A stretch of DNA of 64,000 nt from Rubrivivax sp. (GCA_022842305.1 JALHPY010000006.1:1-64000), one strand, 5' to 3'. Positions 19,339 to 29,053 are shown, counted from the stretch's first letter. Numbers and translations are program-made. The notes: generated by a model not told the origin, from the sequence alone.

Positions 19339-20592
19339 TCAGCCGTACCGCGACATCGCCAGTCCGCTCACGTCGATCTCGGGCTGGCGCCCCGACACCA
19401 GGTCGGCCACCACGCGGCCGGTGCCGCAGGCCATGGTCCAGCCCAAGGTGCCGTGGCCGGTGGCCAGCAGCAGGTGCTTGATCGGCGTGGCGCCGACGAT
19501 GGGCGTGCCGTCGGGCGTCATCGGGCGCAGGCCGCACCAGAACTCGGTCTGGCTCAGGTCGCCGCCCTTGGGGAACAGGTCGCTCACCACGTGTTCCAGC
19601 GTGGCGCGCCGCGCCTGGCGCAGCGCCATGCTGTAGCCGGCCAGTTCGGCCGTACCGCCCACGCGGATGCGGTCGCCCAGGCGCGTGACGGCCACCTTGT
19701 GCGTCTCGTCCATGATGGTGCTCTCGGGCGCGTACTGCGCCTCGGTGATGGGCACGGTGATGGAGTAACCCTTGACCGGATATACCGGGATGCGAATGCC
19801 CACCGGCGCCAGCAGTTGCGGGCTGTAGCTGCCCAGCGCCAGCAGCACGCGGTCGGCCTTCAGCAGGCCGGCGTCGGTGTGCACGCCGGTGATGGCACCA
19901 CCGCCCACCTGCAGCGCCTGGATGCGCGTGTTCCAGCGGAACTGCACGCCCAAGGCGGCGGCCATTTCGGCCAGGCGGGTGCTGAACTTGAAGCAGTCGC
20001 CGGTCTCGTCGCCCGGCAGGCGCAGCGCGCCCACGAACTTCTCTTGCGTGAGCTTGAGCGCCGGCTCCACGCGGCAGAAGCCGGCGCGGTCCAGCACCTC
20101 GAAGGGCACGCCGTACTGCTTGAGCACGGCCACGTCGCCGCCGATGCCGTCCAGCTGCTTCTGCGTGCGGAACAGCTGCAGCGTGCCCTGGGCGCGGTCG
20201 TCGTAGGCTATTGCGGTCTCGGCGCGCAAGGCCTTGAGGCAGTCGCGGCTGTACTCGGCCAGCGGCACCATGCGGCTCTTGTTGACGGCGTAGGCGCGCG
20301 CATTGCAGTTCATCAGCATCTGCCAGCCCCAGCGCCACATGTCGGGGTCCAGCAGCGGCCACACCACCAGCGGCGAATGCTGCATCAGCATCCACTTGAT
20401 GGCCTTGATGGGCACGCCGGGCCCGGCCCAGGGCGAGCTGTATCCGGGCGAGACTTCGCCCGCGTTGGCGAAGCTGGTCTCCAGCGCCGGGCCGGCCTGC
20501 CGGTCGACCACCTCGACCTCGTGCCCGGCCCGCGCCAGGTAATAGGCCGAGGCCACGCCGATCACGCCACCGCCCAGAATCAAGACCTTCAT
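19339..20592 (-). CDS. dadA: D-amino acid dehydrogenase small subunit (DadA)
   Basis: 417 residues. The FAD-binding N-terminus is [20 protein letters not shown], with [17 protein letters not shown], the DadA signature, just after it. The C-terminal flavin-contact region is [14 protein letters not shown] and [16 protein letters not shown]. DadA oxidises D-amino acids (classically D-alanine) to 2-oxoacids at the inner membrane and feeds the quinone pool. The ATG at 20592 begins directly at the dinucleotide fold. The usual partner racemase gene dadX is not adjacent. It is divergent from the MFS gene. Confidence 0.93.
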   Translation of the reverse strand: MKVLILGGGVIGVASAYYLARAGHEVEVVDRQAGPALETSFANAGEVSPGYSSPWAGPGVPIKAIKWMLMQHSPLVVWPLLDPDMWRWGWQMLMNCNARAYAVNKSRMVPLAEYSRDCLKALRAETAIAYDDRAQGTLQLFRTQKQLDGIGGDVAVLKQYGVPFEVLDRAGFCRVEPALKLTQEKFVGALRLPGDETGDCFKFSTRLAEMAAALGVQFRWNTRIQALQVGGGAITGVHTDAGLLKADRVLLALGSYSPQLLAPVGIRIPVYPVKGYSITVPITEAQYAPESTIMDETHKVAVTRLGDRIRVGGTAELAGYSMALRQARRATLEHVVSDLFPKGGDLSQTEFWCGLRPMTPDGTPIVGATPIKHLLLATGHGTLGWTMACGTGRVVADLVSGRQPEIDVSGLAMSRYG

Positions 20593-20674
20593 GTGCCTGC
20601 CCGCCCTACTTGGAGCAGCCACTGTAGCGGCGGCCCCACCGGCAGCCTGAGGCGTTTTCCAAGAGAATCGCCGC

Positions 20675-21892
20675 ATGAATCCCGCTTCGACCCCCACCCG
20701 CCTGTCGATGACGCAGGTGCTGGTGTGCGGTGCTGCCATCGTCACGCTCAGCATGGGCATTCGCCACGGCTTTGGGCTGTGGCTGCAACCGATCACGATG
20801 GATCGGGGTTGGACACGCGAGACTTTCTCCTTTGCGATGGCGGTGCAGAACCTGGCCTTCGGGCTGGCCGGCCCGCTGGCAGGCCTGTGGGCCGATCGCT
20901 TCGGCGCCTACCGCGTGCTGCTGGCCTGCGGAGCGCTGTATGCGCTCGGCCTGGTGCTGATGGGCCTGAGCAGCACCGGCCTGGCCTTCACCGCCACCGC
21001 CGGGGTCTTGCTCGGCGTGGCGCAGTCGGGATCGACCTACGCCGTGGTGTTCGGCGTCATCGCCCGCAACGTGGCGGAAGACAAGCGCGCCTGGGCCATG
21101 GGTGCGGCGGCGGCGGCAGGCTCGTTCGGCCAGTTCCTGATGGTGCCCGTGGAAGCCTGGCTGATCGCCCACAGCGGCTGGCAGAACGCGCTCTTCATCC
21201 TGGGCCTGGCGGCGCTGGGCATCCTGCCGCTGGCGCTGGGCCTGAAGGAGCCGCCGGCCGCAGTCGCGGCATCCCACGAGCAAAGCGTGATGGCGGCGCT
21301 GCGCGAGGCCTTCGCCTACCCCAGCTTCCGGCTGCTGATGGCCGGCTACTTCGTGTGCGGCTTCCACCTGCTGTTCATCGGCGTGCACATGCCCAGCTAT
21401 CTGAAGGACCAGGGCATGGACGCCAGCGTGGCCACCACGGCGCTGGCGCTCATCGGCCTGTTCAACGTCTTCGGCTCCTATGCCGCGGGGCTGCTGGGCA
21501 ACCGCTTCCCCAAGCGCTACATCCTGGCCGCCATCTACGGCACGCGCTCGCTGGCCGTGGTGGGCTTCGTGCTGCTGCCGCTGTCACCCTGGAGCGTGTA
21601 CGTGTTCGCCTCGGTGATGGGGCTGCTCTGGCTGTCGACGGTGCCGACCACCAACGCGCTGCTGGCGCAGATCTTCGGCGCCCGATACCTGTCGATGCTC
21701 AGCGGCTTCGTGTTCCTGAGCCACCAGCTCGGGGCCTTCCTCGGCGCCTGGCTGGGCGGCAGGCTCTACGACGTCTCGGGCAGCTACGCCACGATGTGGT
21801 GGCTGTCGGTGGCGCTGGGCGTCTTTGCCGCTCTCATCAACCTGCCGGTGCGCGAGAGCCCCATCGTGCGCCCGCTGCCGGTGGCGGTCTGA
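20675..21892 (+). CDS. Major facilitator superfamily transporter (OxlT/monocarboxylate-like subfamily)
   Basis: 405 residues with about 12 hydrophobic segments and a central cytosolic loop near residues 195-215. The N-terminal [20 protein letters not shown] and [17 protein letters not shown] (MFS loop 2-3 motif) place it in the group that includes oxalate/formate and monocarboxylate carriers. The second half contains [17 protein letters not shown]. The substrate is not predictable. The divergent dadA gene suggests, weakly, transport of an organic acid or amino-acid product. Confidence 0.85.
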   Translation: MNPASTPTRLSMTQVLVCGAAIVTLSMGIRHGFGLWLQPITMDRGWTRETFSFAMAVQNLAFGLAGPLAGLWADRFGAYRVLLACGALYALGLVLMGLSSTGLAFTATAGVLLGVAQSGSTYAVVFGVIARNVAEDKRAWAMGAAAAAGSFGQFLMVPVEAWLIAHSGWQNALFILGLAALGILPLALGLKEPPAAVAASHEQSVMAALREAFAYPSFRLLMAGYFVCGFHLLFIGVHMPSYLKDQGMDASVATTALALIGLFNVFGSYAAGLLGNRFPKRYILAAIYGTRSLAVVGFVLLPLSPWSVYVFASVMGLLWLSTVPTTNALLAQIFGARYLSMLSGFVFLSHQLGAFLGAWLGGRLYDVSGSYATMWWLSVALGVFAALINLPVRESPIVRPLPVAV

Positions 21893-21893
21893 C

Positions 21894-22022
21894 GTGAAAG
21901 CGCGCTGGGCTCGCGTCAGCGGCTGGGTTGCGGCGATTGCCGTCCTGGCGGCCGTCTTCGCCGCCTACCTCAGCCCGCATCTGGCGGTCGACCTCGCCAA
22001 CCGCGTGTGGGCATGCTTCTAG
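21894..22022 (+). CDS. Small single-pass membrane protein
   Basis: 42 residues from a GTG at 21894, two bases after the MFS stop. Residues 9-26 form one hydrophobic helix, followed by [14 protein letters not shown] at the C-terminus, a non-random, charged-aromatic tail. The frame overlaps the next gene's start by 10 nt (the methyltransferase ATG at 22013). The tight spacing on both sides and the helix support a translated small protein. It is unassigned, with no catalytic residue visible. Confidence 0.5.
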   Translation: MKARWARVSGWVAAIAVLAAVFAAYLSPHLAVDLANRVWACF

Positions 22023-22585
22023 CGCACGGCGGCGGCGCGCCGTCGCCGTGGTTGCGTCGATTCACGGGCCTCATCAAGTCGGGCGGTGCGGTGCTGGATG
22101 TGGCCTGCGGCAGCGGCCGCCACGTGCGCTGGCTGGCCGGCCAGGGCTTTGTCGTCACGGGTGTGGACCGCGATGCTGCCGCGCTGGCTGCACTGGCTGC
22201 GGACGGCCCGGCGGCTGAACTGATCACCGCCGACATCGAAGCCGGCCCCTGGCCGCTGGCCGGGCGGCGCTTCGACGGCATCGTCGTCACCAACTACCTG
22301 TGGCGCCCGCTGTGGCCGCAACTGCTCGATGCGCTGGCCGAAGGCGGCGTGCTGATCTACGAGACCTTTGCCGCCGGCCACGAGCAGTTCGGCCGCCCCT
22401 CGCGCCCCGACTTCCTGCTGCAGCCGGGCGAATTGCTGCAGCGCTGCGCCGGGCTGCGCATCGTGGCCTTCGAGGACGGCTTCGAGCGCCAGGCGCCGCG
22501 CTGCGTGCAGCGCATCGTGGCCGTGCGGCCGGCGGCGGCGGGGGCCGGGGCGGCCCTCTACGGCCTGGATGGCGCCGGCAGCTAA
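22013..22585 (+). CDS. Class I SAM-dependent methyltransferase (TehB-like)
   Basis: 190 residues. SAM motif I is [19 protein letters not shown], followed by GVDRD (acidic end of strand 2), [13 protein letters not shown] (motif II-like) and [13 protein letters not shown]. This is the pattern of small-molecule class I methyltransferases such as TehB/UbiE-like enzymes. The ATG at 22013 is preferred over a GTG at 22007. It overlaps the small membrane protein and lies 31 nt before dapA. The substrate is unknown. Confidence 0.8.
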   Translation: MLLAHGGGAPSPWLRRFTGLIKSGGAVLDVACGSGRHVRWLAGQGFVVTGVDRDAAALAALAADGPAAELITADIEAGPWPLAGRRFDGIVVTNYLWRPLWPQLLDALAEGGVLIYETFAAGHEQFGRPSRPDFLLQPGELLQRCAGLRIVAFEDGFERQAPRCVQRIVAVRPAAAGAGAALYGLDGAGS

Positions 22586-22616
22586 AATCATGGGTTCAGC
22601 CAGGAACCGCCACCCC

Positions 22617-23501
22617 ATGAGACCCATCACCGGCAGCATCGTCGCCCTCGTGACCCCTCTGCTCGAGGACGGCAGCGTCGACTACCCCACGCTGCGCCGC
22701 CTGATCGACTGGCATGTCGCCGAAGGCACCGACTGCATAGGCGTCGTCGGCACCACGGGCGAATCGCCCACGGTGTCGGTCGAGGAGCACTGCGAGATCA
22801 TCCGAGTGGCCGTCGAGCACGCCGCCGGGCGCGTGCCCATCATGGCCGGCGCCGGGGCCAACGCCACGCGCGAGGCCATCGAGCTGACGCGCTTCGCCAA
22901 GCAGGTGGGCGCCGACTGCACGCTGCAGGTAGTGCCCTACTACAACAAGCCTTCGCAGGAAGGCATCTACCAGCACTTCCGCGCCGTGGCCGAGGCCGTG
23001 GACCTGCCGGTGGTCCTGTACAACGTGCCCGGCCGCACCGTGGCCGACATGCAGCCAGAGACCACGCTGCGCCTGGCCCAGGTGCCGGGCATCGTGGGCA
23101 TCAAAGAAGCCAGCGGCAACATCGAGCGCGCGGCGCAGCTCATCAAGCACGCGCCCCAGGGTTTCAGCATCTATTCGGGCGACGACGGCACGGCCGTGGC
23201 GCTCATGCTGCTGGGCGGACACGGCAACGTCAGCGTCACCGCCAACGTGGCGCCGCGCCTGATGCACGAGCTGTGCACCGCGGCCATGGCCGGCGACGTG
23301 CGCCGCGCCACGGCCATCCACTTCCAGCTGCTGGCGTTGCACAAGCAGCTGTTCTGCGAACCCAGCCCCACCCCCACCAAGTGGGCGCTGCAGCAGATGG
23401 GCCTGTGCGGCGCCACCGTGCGCCTGCCCATCACGCCCCTCACCGCCGCCGGCCAGGCGCTGGTTGGCGCCGCGCTGCGCGACGCCGGCCTGCTTCGCTG
23501 A
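22617..23501 (+). CDS. dapA: 4-hydroxy-tetrahydrodipicolinate synthase (DapA)
   Basis: 294 residues, a TIM-barrel of the family's usual size. Catalytic Lys163 lies in [10 protein letters not shown], the general-base Tyr135 in [10 protein letters not shown], and Thr46/Thr47 in [10 protein letters not shown] complete the proton relay. DapA condenses aspartate semialdehyde with pyruvate, the first step of the lysine and diaminopimelate branch. The ATG at 22617 is preceded by AGGAA. It is followed by bamC after a short hairpin, an arrangement also known from other proteobacteria. Confidence 0.95.
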   Translation: MRPITGSIVALVTPLLEDGSVDYPTLRRLIDWHVAEGTDCIGVVGTTGESPTVSVEEHCEIIRVAVEHAAGRVPIMAGAGANATREAIELTRFAKQVGADCTLQVVPYYNKPSQEGIYQHFRAVAEAVDLPVVLYNVPGRTVADMQPETTLRLAQVPGIVGIKEASGNIERAAQLIKHAPQGFSIYSGDDGTAVALMLLGGHGNVSVTANVAPRLMHELCTAAMAGDVRRATAIHFQLLALHKQLFCEPSPTPTKWALQQMGLCGATVRLPITPLTAAGQALVGAALRDAGLLR

Positions 23502-23542
23502 AGCTTGGCGCCGCCTCTTTCTGCCCTTATCCCGCCCCATGA

Positions 23543-23565
23543 CCAGGGCCGCCCTGCGGCCCTGG
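23543..23565. terminator. Perfect hairpin between dapA and bamC
   Basis: CCAGGGCCGC (23543-23552) pairs with GCGGCCCTGG (23556-23565) around a 3-nt loop, a 10-bp GC stem. No T run follows, so it may be a weak terminator, an attenuator of bamC or an mRNA-stabilising 3' end for dapA. It lies 14 nt before the GTG of bamC. Confidence 0.5.
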
Positions 23566-23579
23566 CGGAGACCCCGAAC

Positions 23580-24734
23580 GTGACTTCCCCTTCCGGCGCC
23601 ACCCCGATCCGCCTGACCGTGCTTGCGCTGGCGGCATCGCTGGCGGCTTGCCAGTCGATGGACACCATGCTCTCGGGCGACAAGATCGACTACAAGTCCA
23701 CCACCACCAAGGCCAAGCCGCTGGACGTGCCGCCCGACCTCACCCAGCTGGCGCAGCAGTCGCGCTACCAGGTGCAGGGCGGCGTGATCAGCGCCGCCGG
23801 CGCCGCGGCCACGGCCGCGGCCCCCGGGGCGGCGGTGGCACCCGCCGCCGGCACACCCTCGGTGGCCTTGGCAGCGCAGGGCAACCTGCGCATCGAACGT
23901 GACGGGCAACAGCGCTGGCTGGTGGCAGCCACCACGCCCGAACAACTGTGGCCGCAGGTCAAGGCCTTCTGGGAACAACGCGGTTTCACGCTGGAAGTGG
24001 AAAACGCCGCGGCCGGCCTGATGGAGACCAACTGGGCCGAGAACCGCGCCAAGCTGCCCCAGGACGTGGTGCGCAGGGCCCTGGGCGGCGTGCTCGGCAA
24101 CCTGTTCGACACGGGTGAACGCGACCGCTTCCGTACGCGCATAGAGCGCACCCCGGGCGGCAGCGAGATCTACATCTCGCACCGCGGCGCCGAAGAGGCC
24201 TACCTCGACGACAAGCGCGAGGGCACGCGCTGGCGCCTGCGCGGCAGCGACCCCCAGCTCGAGGCCGAAATGCTGTCGCTGCTGATGCTGGCGCTGGGCC
24301 CCCGGGACGAAGCTGCGCGCGTGCAGGCGCAGGCCCCGGCCCGCGCCGCTTCGGCACCCGAGGCACCGGCACGCGCGCGCGCACTGGCCGGCAGCGGAGC
24401 GGCGCTGGAGCTGGACGAGCCCTTCGACCGCGCCTGGCGCCGTGTCGGCCTGGCGCTGGACCGCGGCGGTTTTTCGGTCGAAGACCGCGACCGCAATGCC
24501 GGCCTGTACTACGTGCGCTACGTCGACCCCAAGTCCGCGGGCAAGGAAGAGCCGGGCTTCTGGGCGCGCCTGTTCGGCGACAGCAGCAACCCGCAGGCGG
24601 CCATCCGCTACCGCATCGCGGTCAAGGGCGGCGCCAGCAAGACCACGGTGAGCGTGCTCACCTCGGCCGGCGGCACCGACAGCGGCGACAACGGCCGCAA
24701 CATCGCTGCAGCGCTGATCAACGAACTGCGCTGA
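23580..24734 (+). CDS. bamC: Outer membrane protein assembly factor BamC (NlpB)
   Basis: 384 residues. A lipoprotein signal ends with the lipobox SLAAC, and Cys is followed by QSMDTMLSGDKIDYKS, the unstructured N-terminal region that contacts BamD in E. coli BamC. Two helix-grip domains follow, separated by an Ala/Pro-rich linker near residues 250-275. The second contains LYYVRYVDPKS. The start is a GTG at 23580; upstream in-frame codons would place a long non-signal stretch before the lipobox. It is part of the Bam complex that inserts outer-membrane beta-barrels. Confidence 0.85.
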   Translation: MTSPSGATPIRLTVLALAASLAACQSMDTMLSGDKIDYKSTTTKAKPLDVPPDLTQLAQQSRYQVQGGVISAAGAAATAAAPGAAVAPAAGTPSVALAAQGNLRIERDGQQRWLVAATTPEQLWPQVKAFWEQRGFTLEVENAAAGLMETNWAENRAKLPQDVVRRALGGVLGNLFDTGERDRFRTRIERTPGGSEIYISHRGAEEAYLDDKREGTRWRLRGSDPQLEAEMLSLLMLALGPRDEAARVQAQAPARAASAPEAPARARALAGSGAALELDEPFDRAWRRVGLALDRGGFSVEDRDRNAGLYYVRYVDPKSAGKEEPGFWARLFGDSSNPQAAIRYRIAVKGGASKTTVSVLTSAGGTDSGDNGRNIAAALINELR

Positions 24735-24758
24735 GCACGCGCGTGGCGCACACGTGAG

Positions 24759-24783
24759 AAAGGCCGCCCGAGGGCGGCCTTTT
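24759..24783. terminator. Rho-independent terminator downstream of bamC (bidirectional)
   Basis: AAAGGCCGCC (24759-24768) pairs with GGCGGCCTTT (24773-24782) around a 4-nt loop, and TTTT at 24780-24783 follows. It lies 25 nt after the bamC stop and 37 nt after the convergent lipoprotein gene's stop, so it probably ends both transcripts. Confidence 0.8.
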
Positions 24784-24819
24784 GACGTTCTCGGCAACGC
24801 GCCCGAGGGCGCGCGGCGA

Positions 24820-25041
24820 TTACTTCGGGGCGGCGGCGGAAGCAGCCACGGCAGCAGCCGAAGCCGAGGCGTCGGCGGCAGAGGCAGCGACGTTGGCGGC
24901 CGAAGCAGCGACCTCGGCGGGGGCCGGCGCCGGAGCGGCGACGGGCGCGGGGGCCGGGGCGGGGGCCGGGGCTTCGGTCTTGCCGCAGCCGACCAGAGCC
25001 AGGGAAGCGAGCAGGGAAGCCAGAGCGATGGTCTTGTTCAT
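24820..25041 (-). CDS. Small Ala/Pro-rich lipoprotein
   Basis: 73 residues counted from the ATG at 25041; a GTG four codons earlier is less likely. The signal peptide ends in the lipobox LVGC, and Cys is followed by GKTEAPAPAP. The rest is low complexity: alternating Ala-Pro pairs, then Ala-rich repeats of the type AASAA up to the C-terminal K. It has no catalytic domain. Such short outer-membrane-anchored lipoproteins are common in this order and may be structural. The long 5' leader (about 120 nt) is described at 25170-25175. Confidence 0.75.
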   Translation of the reverse strand: MNKTIALASLLASLALVGCGKTEAPAPAPAPAPVAAPAPAPAEVAASAANVAASAADASASAAAVAASAAAPK

Positions 25042-25092
25042 GGGTGTCCTCAATGAGTTATGGGTCAGGAGTTGAGCTATTCTTGGGCGCTG

Positions 25093-25175
25093 CCGGATTC
25101 ATCCGGAAAAGACGCCCCGTTCAGACTTCGGAAGCCGGACCGGCAAGCCCACCCGATGTCTAGCCCACGAGTATA
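25093..25175 (-). promoter_or_regulatory. Putative -10 and 5' leader hairpin of the small lipoprotein gene
   Basis: On the minus strand TATACT occurs at 25175-25170, 5 of 6 matches to the -10 consensus; no convincing -35 is found 16-19 nt upstream. The transcript would carry a leader of about 120 nt. Inside it CCGGAT and ATCCGG (25093-25098, 25101-25106) can form a short hairpin. The promoter begins right after the 3' end of the preceding gene. Confidence 0.4.
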
Positions 25176-25195
25176 GTCAGAGCCCGGGAAATCCC

Positions 25196-25687
25196 TTACA
25201 GACCCAGGATATTGACGGGGAATGCAGCTTCAGAACGTTGCATAAACACGTCAATCCGGTCGCGCCACAGGTGCGCTGCACGCACGTCCCGCTGGGCCCG
25301 ACCTCGCCAATGCACGGCATCGATCAGGTGCACGCTCACGGCGCCGTCGTCCAGCAGCAAGGTCGGCAAGTCGGCCGCCAGTTCAGTAGGCGCCTGCAAG
25401 AAGCTGATGGCATGCGCCCAGTCGCGGCGCCAGGCGTTGAAGCGCGGGTGGCAACGCGGCACCTCGTCGTAAGTGGCCGCCAGAAATACCAGCCGGCGCT
25501 GCGGCAGGCGCAGCCACGCCGTCAGGCACTGCAGCAGTTCGGGCTCGCCCAGCGGCCAGGTCTCGAAACTGGGGTCCACGCACAGGATCTGGCGTGCGCC
25601 CTTCTCCAGCGCCGCGTCGAAACCCCAGCGCAGCGCAGCGACAAAGCTCTCCTGCGAATCGATGCGCGGTGCTTCCGGGGCGTTCAT
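25196..25687 (-). CDS. Conserved hypothetical protein coupled to a JmjC oxygenase
   Basis: 163 residues, not recognised. It starts with MNAPEAPRIDSQESFVAALR, has a regular alpha/beta pattern with core strands ILCVDPSF, RLVFLAAT and TLLLDDGAVSVHLID, and ends FPVNILGL. It has no signal peptide or membrane helix. Its ATG overlaps the stop of the JmjC-domain oxygenase gene (ATGA, 25684-25687), so the two products are probably made together. It could be a partner or a second enzyme. Confidence 0.75.
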   Translation of the reverse strand: MNAPEAPRIDSQESFVAALRWGFDAALEKGARQILCVDPSFETWPLGEPELLQCLTAWLRLPQRRLVFLAATYDEVPRCHPRFNAWRRDWAHAISFLQAPTELAADLPTLLLDDGAVSVHLIDAVHWRGRAQRDVRAAHLWRDRIDVFMQRSEAAFPVNILGL

Positions 25688-26805
25688 GGCACCTCCGGCA
25701 AGACCCAGCCGGCGGCCAGCCAATCGTCCAGCAGTTCGGCCGCTTCCGCGCTCAGGCGCTGCAGATCGGCGGCGGACAGGCTGCGCTGGTCGGCCAGGCG
25801 CTGCATCAGGCGCGCATCACGGCCGCCAGCGCGGAAGGCCTCACCGTTGATGAACACGTGGCGTGCGTCGTACATCATGCGTGTGCCGGCGGCCAGGCAC
25901 ACGCCGCCCGCCCCGCGCGGCGCGTCGCTGGCCTGGAACCAGACGCGCGGCTTGGGCTCGCTCAGCGCCTCACCCAGCGCGCGCTGCAGCCACTGCGGGT
26001 CAGCCAGGCGGCGCTGCACGGCCGCGCGCGCGAAGTCCAGCAAGGCCTCTGGAATGGCGCCCGGCGTGGCCGTGGCCGGCTGGCGCGGGTCGCGGTACAG
26101 CGCGCCGGGTTCGTCTTCGTCGTCGGCCAGGCGCTGCAGCAGCTGGCACGCCAGTTCGTCGGCAGCCTGGGCGCGAAAGCCTACGGAACAGGTGATGCAG
26201 TCACCGCCCTCGGCCACGCCGTCGTGGCCCCACAGCGGCGGCAGGTAGAGCATGTCGCCGGGCGCCAGCACCCAGTCGTGCTGGGGCTCGAACGTGCGCA
26301 GGATCTTCAGCGGCAGGTCTTCGAAAAAGGCCGTGTCCCCCGGCGGCGCCACGCGCCAGCGGCGGCGCCCCTGCACCTGGATCAGGAAGACGTCGTAGGA
26401 ATCGACGTGCGGGCCGACGCCGCCACCGGGGCTGGCCCAGGACGCCATCAGGTCGTCCAGACGCGCGTCGGGCACGAAGCGGAAGCACTCGCGCATGGCG
26501 GCCGCGGCGCCCACGTGCAGGTCCAGGCCCTGCACCAGCAGCGTCCAGCCGGGGCGCGCCAGTGGCGGCAGCGCACGCCGCTGCAGCGGGCCGTGGCGCA
26601 CCTTCCAGGCGGCGCCGTCGCGCAGCACCAGGCGGGCCTCGACGTCCTCGCTCGCGGCCAGATCAAAGAGCCCGGCGCGCGCCAGCGGTGGCTGCACGCC
26701 GGGCCAGGCCTGGCGCACCAGCAACGGCTTCTTCTGCCAGTGGCGACGCATGAATTGATCGGGGGAAAGGCCGCCCAGAAGGGCCAGCGGAAGGTGGGTG
26801 TCCAT
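25684..26805 (-). CDS. JmjC/cupin-domain ribosomal oxygenase-like protein (RoxA/YcfD family)
   Basis: 373 residues. The Fe(II)/2-oxoglutarate cupin core has H133 and D135 in GPHVDSYDVF and the distal ligand H194 in LWGHDGV. The start, PDQFMRRHWQKKPLLVRQA, matches the entry of the RoxA/YcfD family, which hydroxylates an arginine of ribosomal protein L16. The C-terminal part carries a winged-helix-like region (RLADQRSLSAADLQRLSAEA), as in RoxA. The ATG at 26805 is chosen because the extra upstream open frame is unlike the family. It is divergent from slyD and probably leads the downstream hypothetical gene. Confidence 0.87.
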   Translation of the reverse strand: MDTHLPLALLGGLSPDQFMRRHWQKKPLLVRQAWPGVQPPLARAGLFDLAASEDVEARLVLRDGAAWKVRHGPLQRRALPPLARPGWTLLVQGLDLHVGAAAAMRECFRFVPDARLDDLMASWASPGGGVGPHVDSYDVFLIQVQGRRRWRVAPPGDTAFFEDLPLKILRTFEPQHDWVLAPGDMLYLPPLWGHDGVAEGGDCITCSVGFRAQAADELACQLLQRLADDEDEPGALYRDPRQPATATPGAIPEALLDFARAAVQRRLADPQWLQRALGEALSEPKPRVWFQASDAPRGAGGVCLAAGTRMMYDARHVFINGEAFRAGGRDARLMQRLADQRSLSAADLQRLSAEAAELLDDWLAAGWVLPEVP

Positions 26806-26866
26806 GGCCTGATTCTCGCGCGCCGCTGCGCCAGCCTGATCAGGCGGCTGTGCCATCATCTGCCGC

Positions 26867-27376
26867 ATGCAGATTGAAAGCCCTTGCGTCGTGAGCCTGA
26901 CCTGGAAGCTCAGCGACGGACAGAACCGCCCCATCGACGAACTGGGCGAGCCCGTGGAGTTCTTCTACGGCGGCAACGACCTGCTGACCAAGGTGGAAGA
27001 AGCACTGGCCGGCCACGTGGCCGGCGACGAGCTACAGGTTCACCTGGAGCCCGAGCACGCCTTCGGCGACTACGACGCCGCGCTGGTGTGCTTCGAGGAC
27101 CGCAAGATCTTCCCCGAGGTGCTGGAAGCCGGCATGGCCTTCGAAGGCCTGCCCGCCGGCCACGCCACGCCAGGCATGCCGGCCGACGCCATCTACGTGG
27201 TGACCGAGGTCTACCCTTCGCACGTGGTGCTGGACGGCAACCACCCGCTGGCCGGCATGTCGCTGCGCCTGGCCATCACCGTACGCGACGTGCGCGCGGC
27301 CAGCGCGGATGAGCAGGAGTCGCGCAGCGTGGGCGACGCCCCCCCCATGCTGGGCGCGCCCGGCGCGCTGCACTGA
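26867..27376 (+). CDS. slyD: FKBP-type peptidyl-prolyl isomerase SlyD-like
   Basis: 169 residues. FKBP and IF (insert-in-flap) domains are visible: LSDGQNRPIDELGEPVEFFY, EPEHAFGDYD at the FKBP active site, then the IF insertion (KIFPEVLEAGMAFEG) and HPLAGMSLRLAITVRDV at the end. It lacks the His/Cys-rich metal-binding tail of E. coli SlyD and ends with a short acidic/neutral stretch. It would act as a cytosolic proline isomerase and chaperone. It is divergent from the JmjC gene. Confidence 0.9.
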   Translation: MQIESPCVVSLTWKLSDGQNRPIDELGEPVEFFYGGNDLLTKVEEALAGHVAGDELQVHLEPEHAFGDYDAALVCFEDRKIFPEVLEAGMAFEGLPAGHATPGMPADAIYVVTEVYPSHVVLDGNHPLAGMSLRLAITVRDVRAASADEQESRSVGDAPPMLGAPGALH

Positions 27377-27380
27377 GGCG

Positions 27381-27830
27381 CTACGCCCGCCCGGTAGAAC
27401 CGAAGCCGCCCTCGCCCCGCGCCGAAGCGTCGAACTCTTCGACGCGGCGAAAGCTCGCTTGCACCACCGGCACGATGACCATCTGCGCGATGCGCTCCAT
27501 CGGCTGCACCGTGTAGGCCGCGCTGCCGCGGTTCCAGCAGCTCACCATCAGCGGGCCCTGGTAGTCGCTGTCGATCAGCCCGACCAGGTTGCCCAGCACG
27601 ATGCCCTGCTTGTGGCCCAGGCCCGAGCGCGGCAGCAGCATCGCCGCCAGGCCGGGGTCGGCGATGTGGATGGCCAGACCGGTGGGGATGAGCACGGCCT
27701 GGCCCGGGGCCAGCAGCAGCGGCGCGTCCAGGCAGGCGCGCAGGTCCAGCCCGGCGCTGCCGGGCGTGGCGTAGGCCGGCAGGTGCTCTGCCATGCGCGC
27801 ATCCAGCACCTTGACGTCGATGACGCTCAT
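27381..27830 (-). CDS. dut: dUTP diphosphatase (Dut)
   Basis: 149 residues with the five dUTPase motifs: AGLDLRA (I), [10 protein letters not shown] (II), [11 protein letters not shown] (III), RIAQMVI (IV) and [10 protein letters not shown] (V, the flexible tail that closes over the trimer's active site). It hydrolyses dUTP to dUMP. Its start overlaps the coaBC stop (ATGA, 27827-27830); the coaBC-dut order is conserved in many proteobacteria. It faces slyD with only 4 nt between stops. Confidence 0.97.
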   Translation of the reverse strand: MSVIDVKVLDARMAEHLPAYATPGSAGLDLRACLDAPLLLAPGQAVLIPTGLAIHIADPGLAAMLLPRSGLGHKQGIVLGNLVGLIDSDYQGPLMVSCWNRGSAAYTVQPMERIAQMVIVPVVQASFRRVEEFDASARGEGGFGSTGRA

Positions 27831-29053
27831 TCCGCACTGCCCGCCATGCGCCGGGCGATCTCGGCCACCAGCTGGCGTGCCAGGGTGAGCTTGTCACCGG
27901 GCGGCAGCGCATGTTCACCCTGCGCGTCCACCAGCACAAGCTGGTTGTCGTCGCGGCCGAAGGTGGCGGGGCCGTTGTTGGCCACGATCAGCGGCACGCC
28001 CTTGCGCGCCAGCTTTTGGCGCGCGTGCGCCACGATGTCGTGGCTTTCGGCGGCAAAGCCCACGCACCAGGGCCTCTGGCCGGTGGGCAGGCGCGCCACG
28101 GTGGCCAGGATGTCGGGGTTCTCGATGAAGGCCAGCGCGGGCGGCTGGCCGCTGCCGTCCTTCTTGATCTTTTGCGCCTGGGCCTGCGCCGGGCGCCAGT
28201 CGGCCACGGCCGCGGTGGCCACGAAGACCTGGTGCCGCGGCGCCTGCGGCAGCACCGCGTCCAGCATCTGCTGCGCGCTTTGCACGTCGATGCGGTGCAC
28301 GCCGCGCGGCGTGGGCAGCTGCACCGGGCCGGCCACCAGCGTGACCTGCGCGCCGGCCTCGGCCGCGGCGCGGGCGATGGCAAAGCCCATCTTGCCGCTG
28401 GACAGGTTGGTGATGCCGCGCACCGGGTCGATGGCCTCGAAGGTGGGGCCCGCAGTGACCAGCATCGAGCGCCCCGCCAGCAGCTTGGGCTGGAAGTGGG
28501 CGATCAGCTCATCCAGCAGTTCGGCCGGCTCCAGCATGCGGCCGTCGCCCACTTCGCCGCAGGCCTGATCACCGGCGGCCGGCCCCAGCACATGGGCGCC
28601 GTCGGCGGCGATCTGCGCTGTGTTGCGCTGCGTGGCCGGGTGGGCCCACATCTCGCGGTTCATGGCCGGGGCCACTAGCAGCGCGCAGCGTTCGGCCGGC
28701 CGCGCCAGGCACAGCAGGCTCAGCAGTTCGTCGGCGCGGCCCTGGGCCAGGCGGGCGATGAAGTCGGCACTGGCCGGCGCGATGAGCACGGCATCGGCCT
28801 GGCGCGACAGGTTGATGTGCGGCATGTTGTTGGGCTCGCGCGCGTCCCACTGGTCGGTGTGCACGGCGCGGCCGCTCAGCGCCTGCAGCGTGACCGGAGT
28901 GATGAAGCGCGTGGCCGCCTCGGTCATGACCACCTGCACCGTGGCGCCGGCCTTGACCAGCAGGCGCGTGAGCTCGGCCGCCTTGTAGCAGGCGACGCCG
29001 CCGCTCAGGCCCAGGACGATGTGGCGGCCCTGCAGGGCCAGCGTTTCCGACAT
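27827..29053 (-). CDS. coaBC: Bifunctional phosphopantothenoylcysteine decarboxylase/phosphopantothenate-cysteine ligase (CoaBC/Dfp)
   Basis: 408 residues. The N-terminal CoaC flavoprotein half includes [36 protein letters not shown] and [10 protein letters not shown] (the PAMN motif of the flavin site). The C-terminal CoaB half has [14 protein letters not shown] and VGFAAESHD, with the lysine-containing finger nearby ([11 protein letters not shown]). It performs two consecutive steps of coenzyme A synthesis. It is coupled to dut. Confidence 0.96.
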   Translation of the reverse strand: MSETLALQGRHIVLGLSGGVACYKAAELTRLLVKAGATVQVVMTEAATRFITPVTLQALSGRAVHTDQWDAREPNNMPHINLSRQADAVLIAPASADFIARLAQGRADELLSLLCLARPAERCALLVAPAMNREMWAHPATQRNTAQIAADGAHVLGPAAGDQACGEVGDGRMLEPAELLDELIAHFQPKLLAGRSMLVTAGPTFEAIDPVRGITNLSSGKMGFAIARAAAEAGAQVTLVAGPVQLPTPRGVHRIDVQSAQQMLDAVLPQAPRHQVFVATAAVADWRPAQAQAQKIKKDGSGQPPALAFIENPDILATVARLPTGQRPWCVGFAAESHDIVAHARQKLARKGVPLIVANNGPATFGRDDNQLVLVDAQGEHALPPGDKLTLARQLVAEIARRMAGSAE

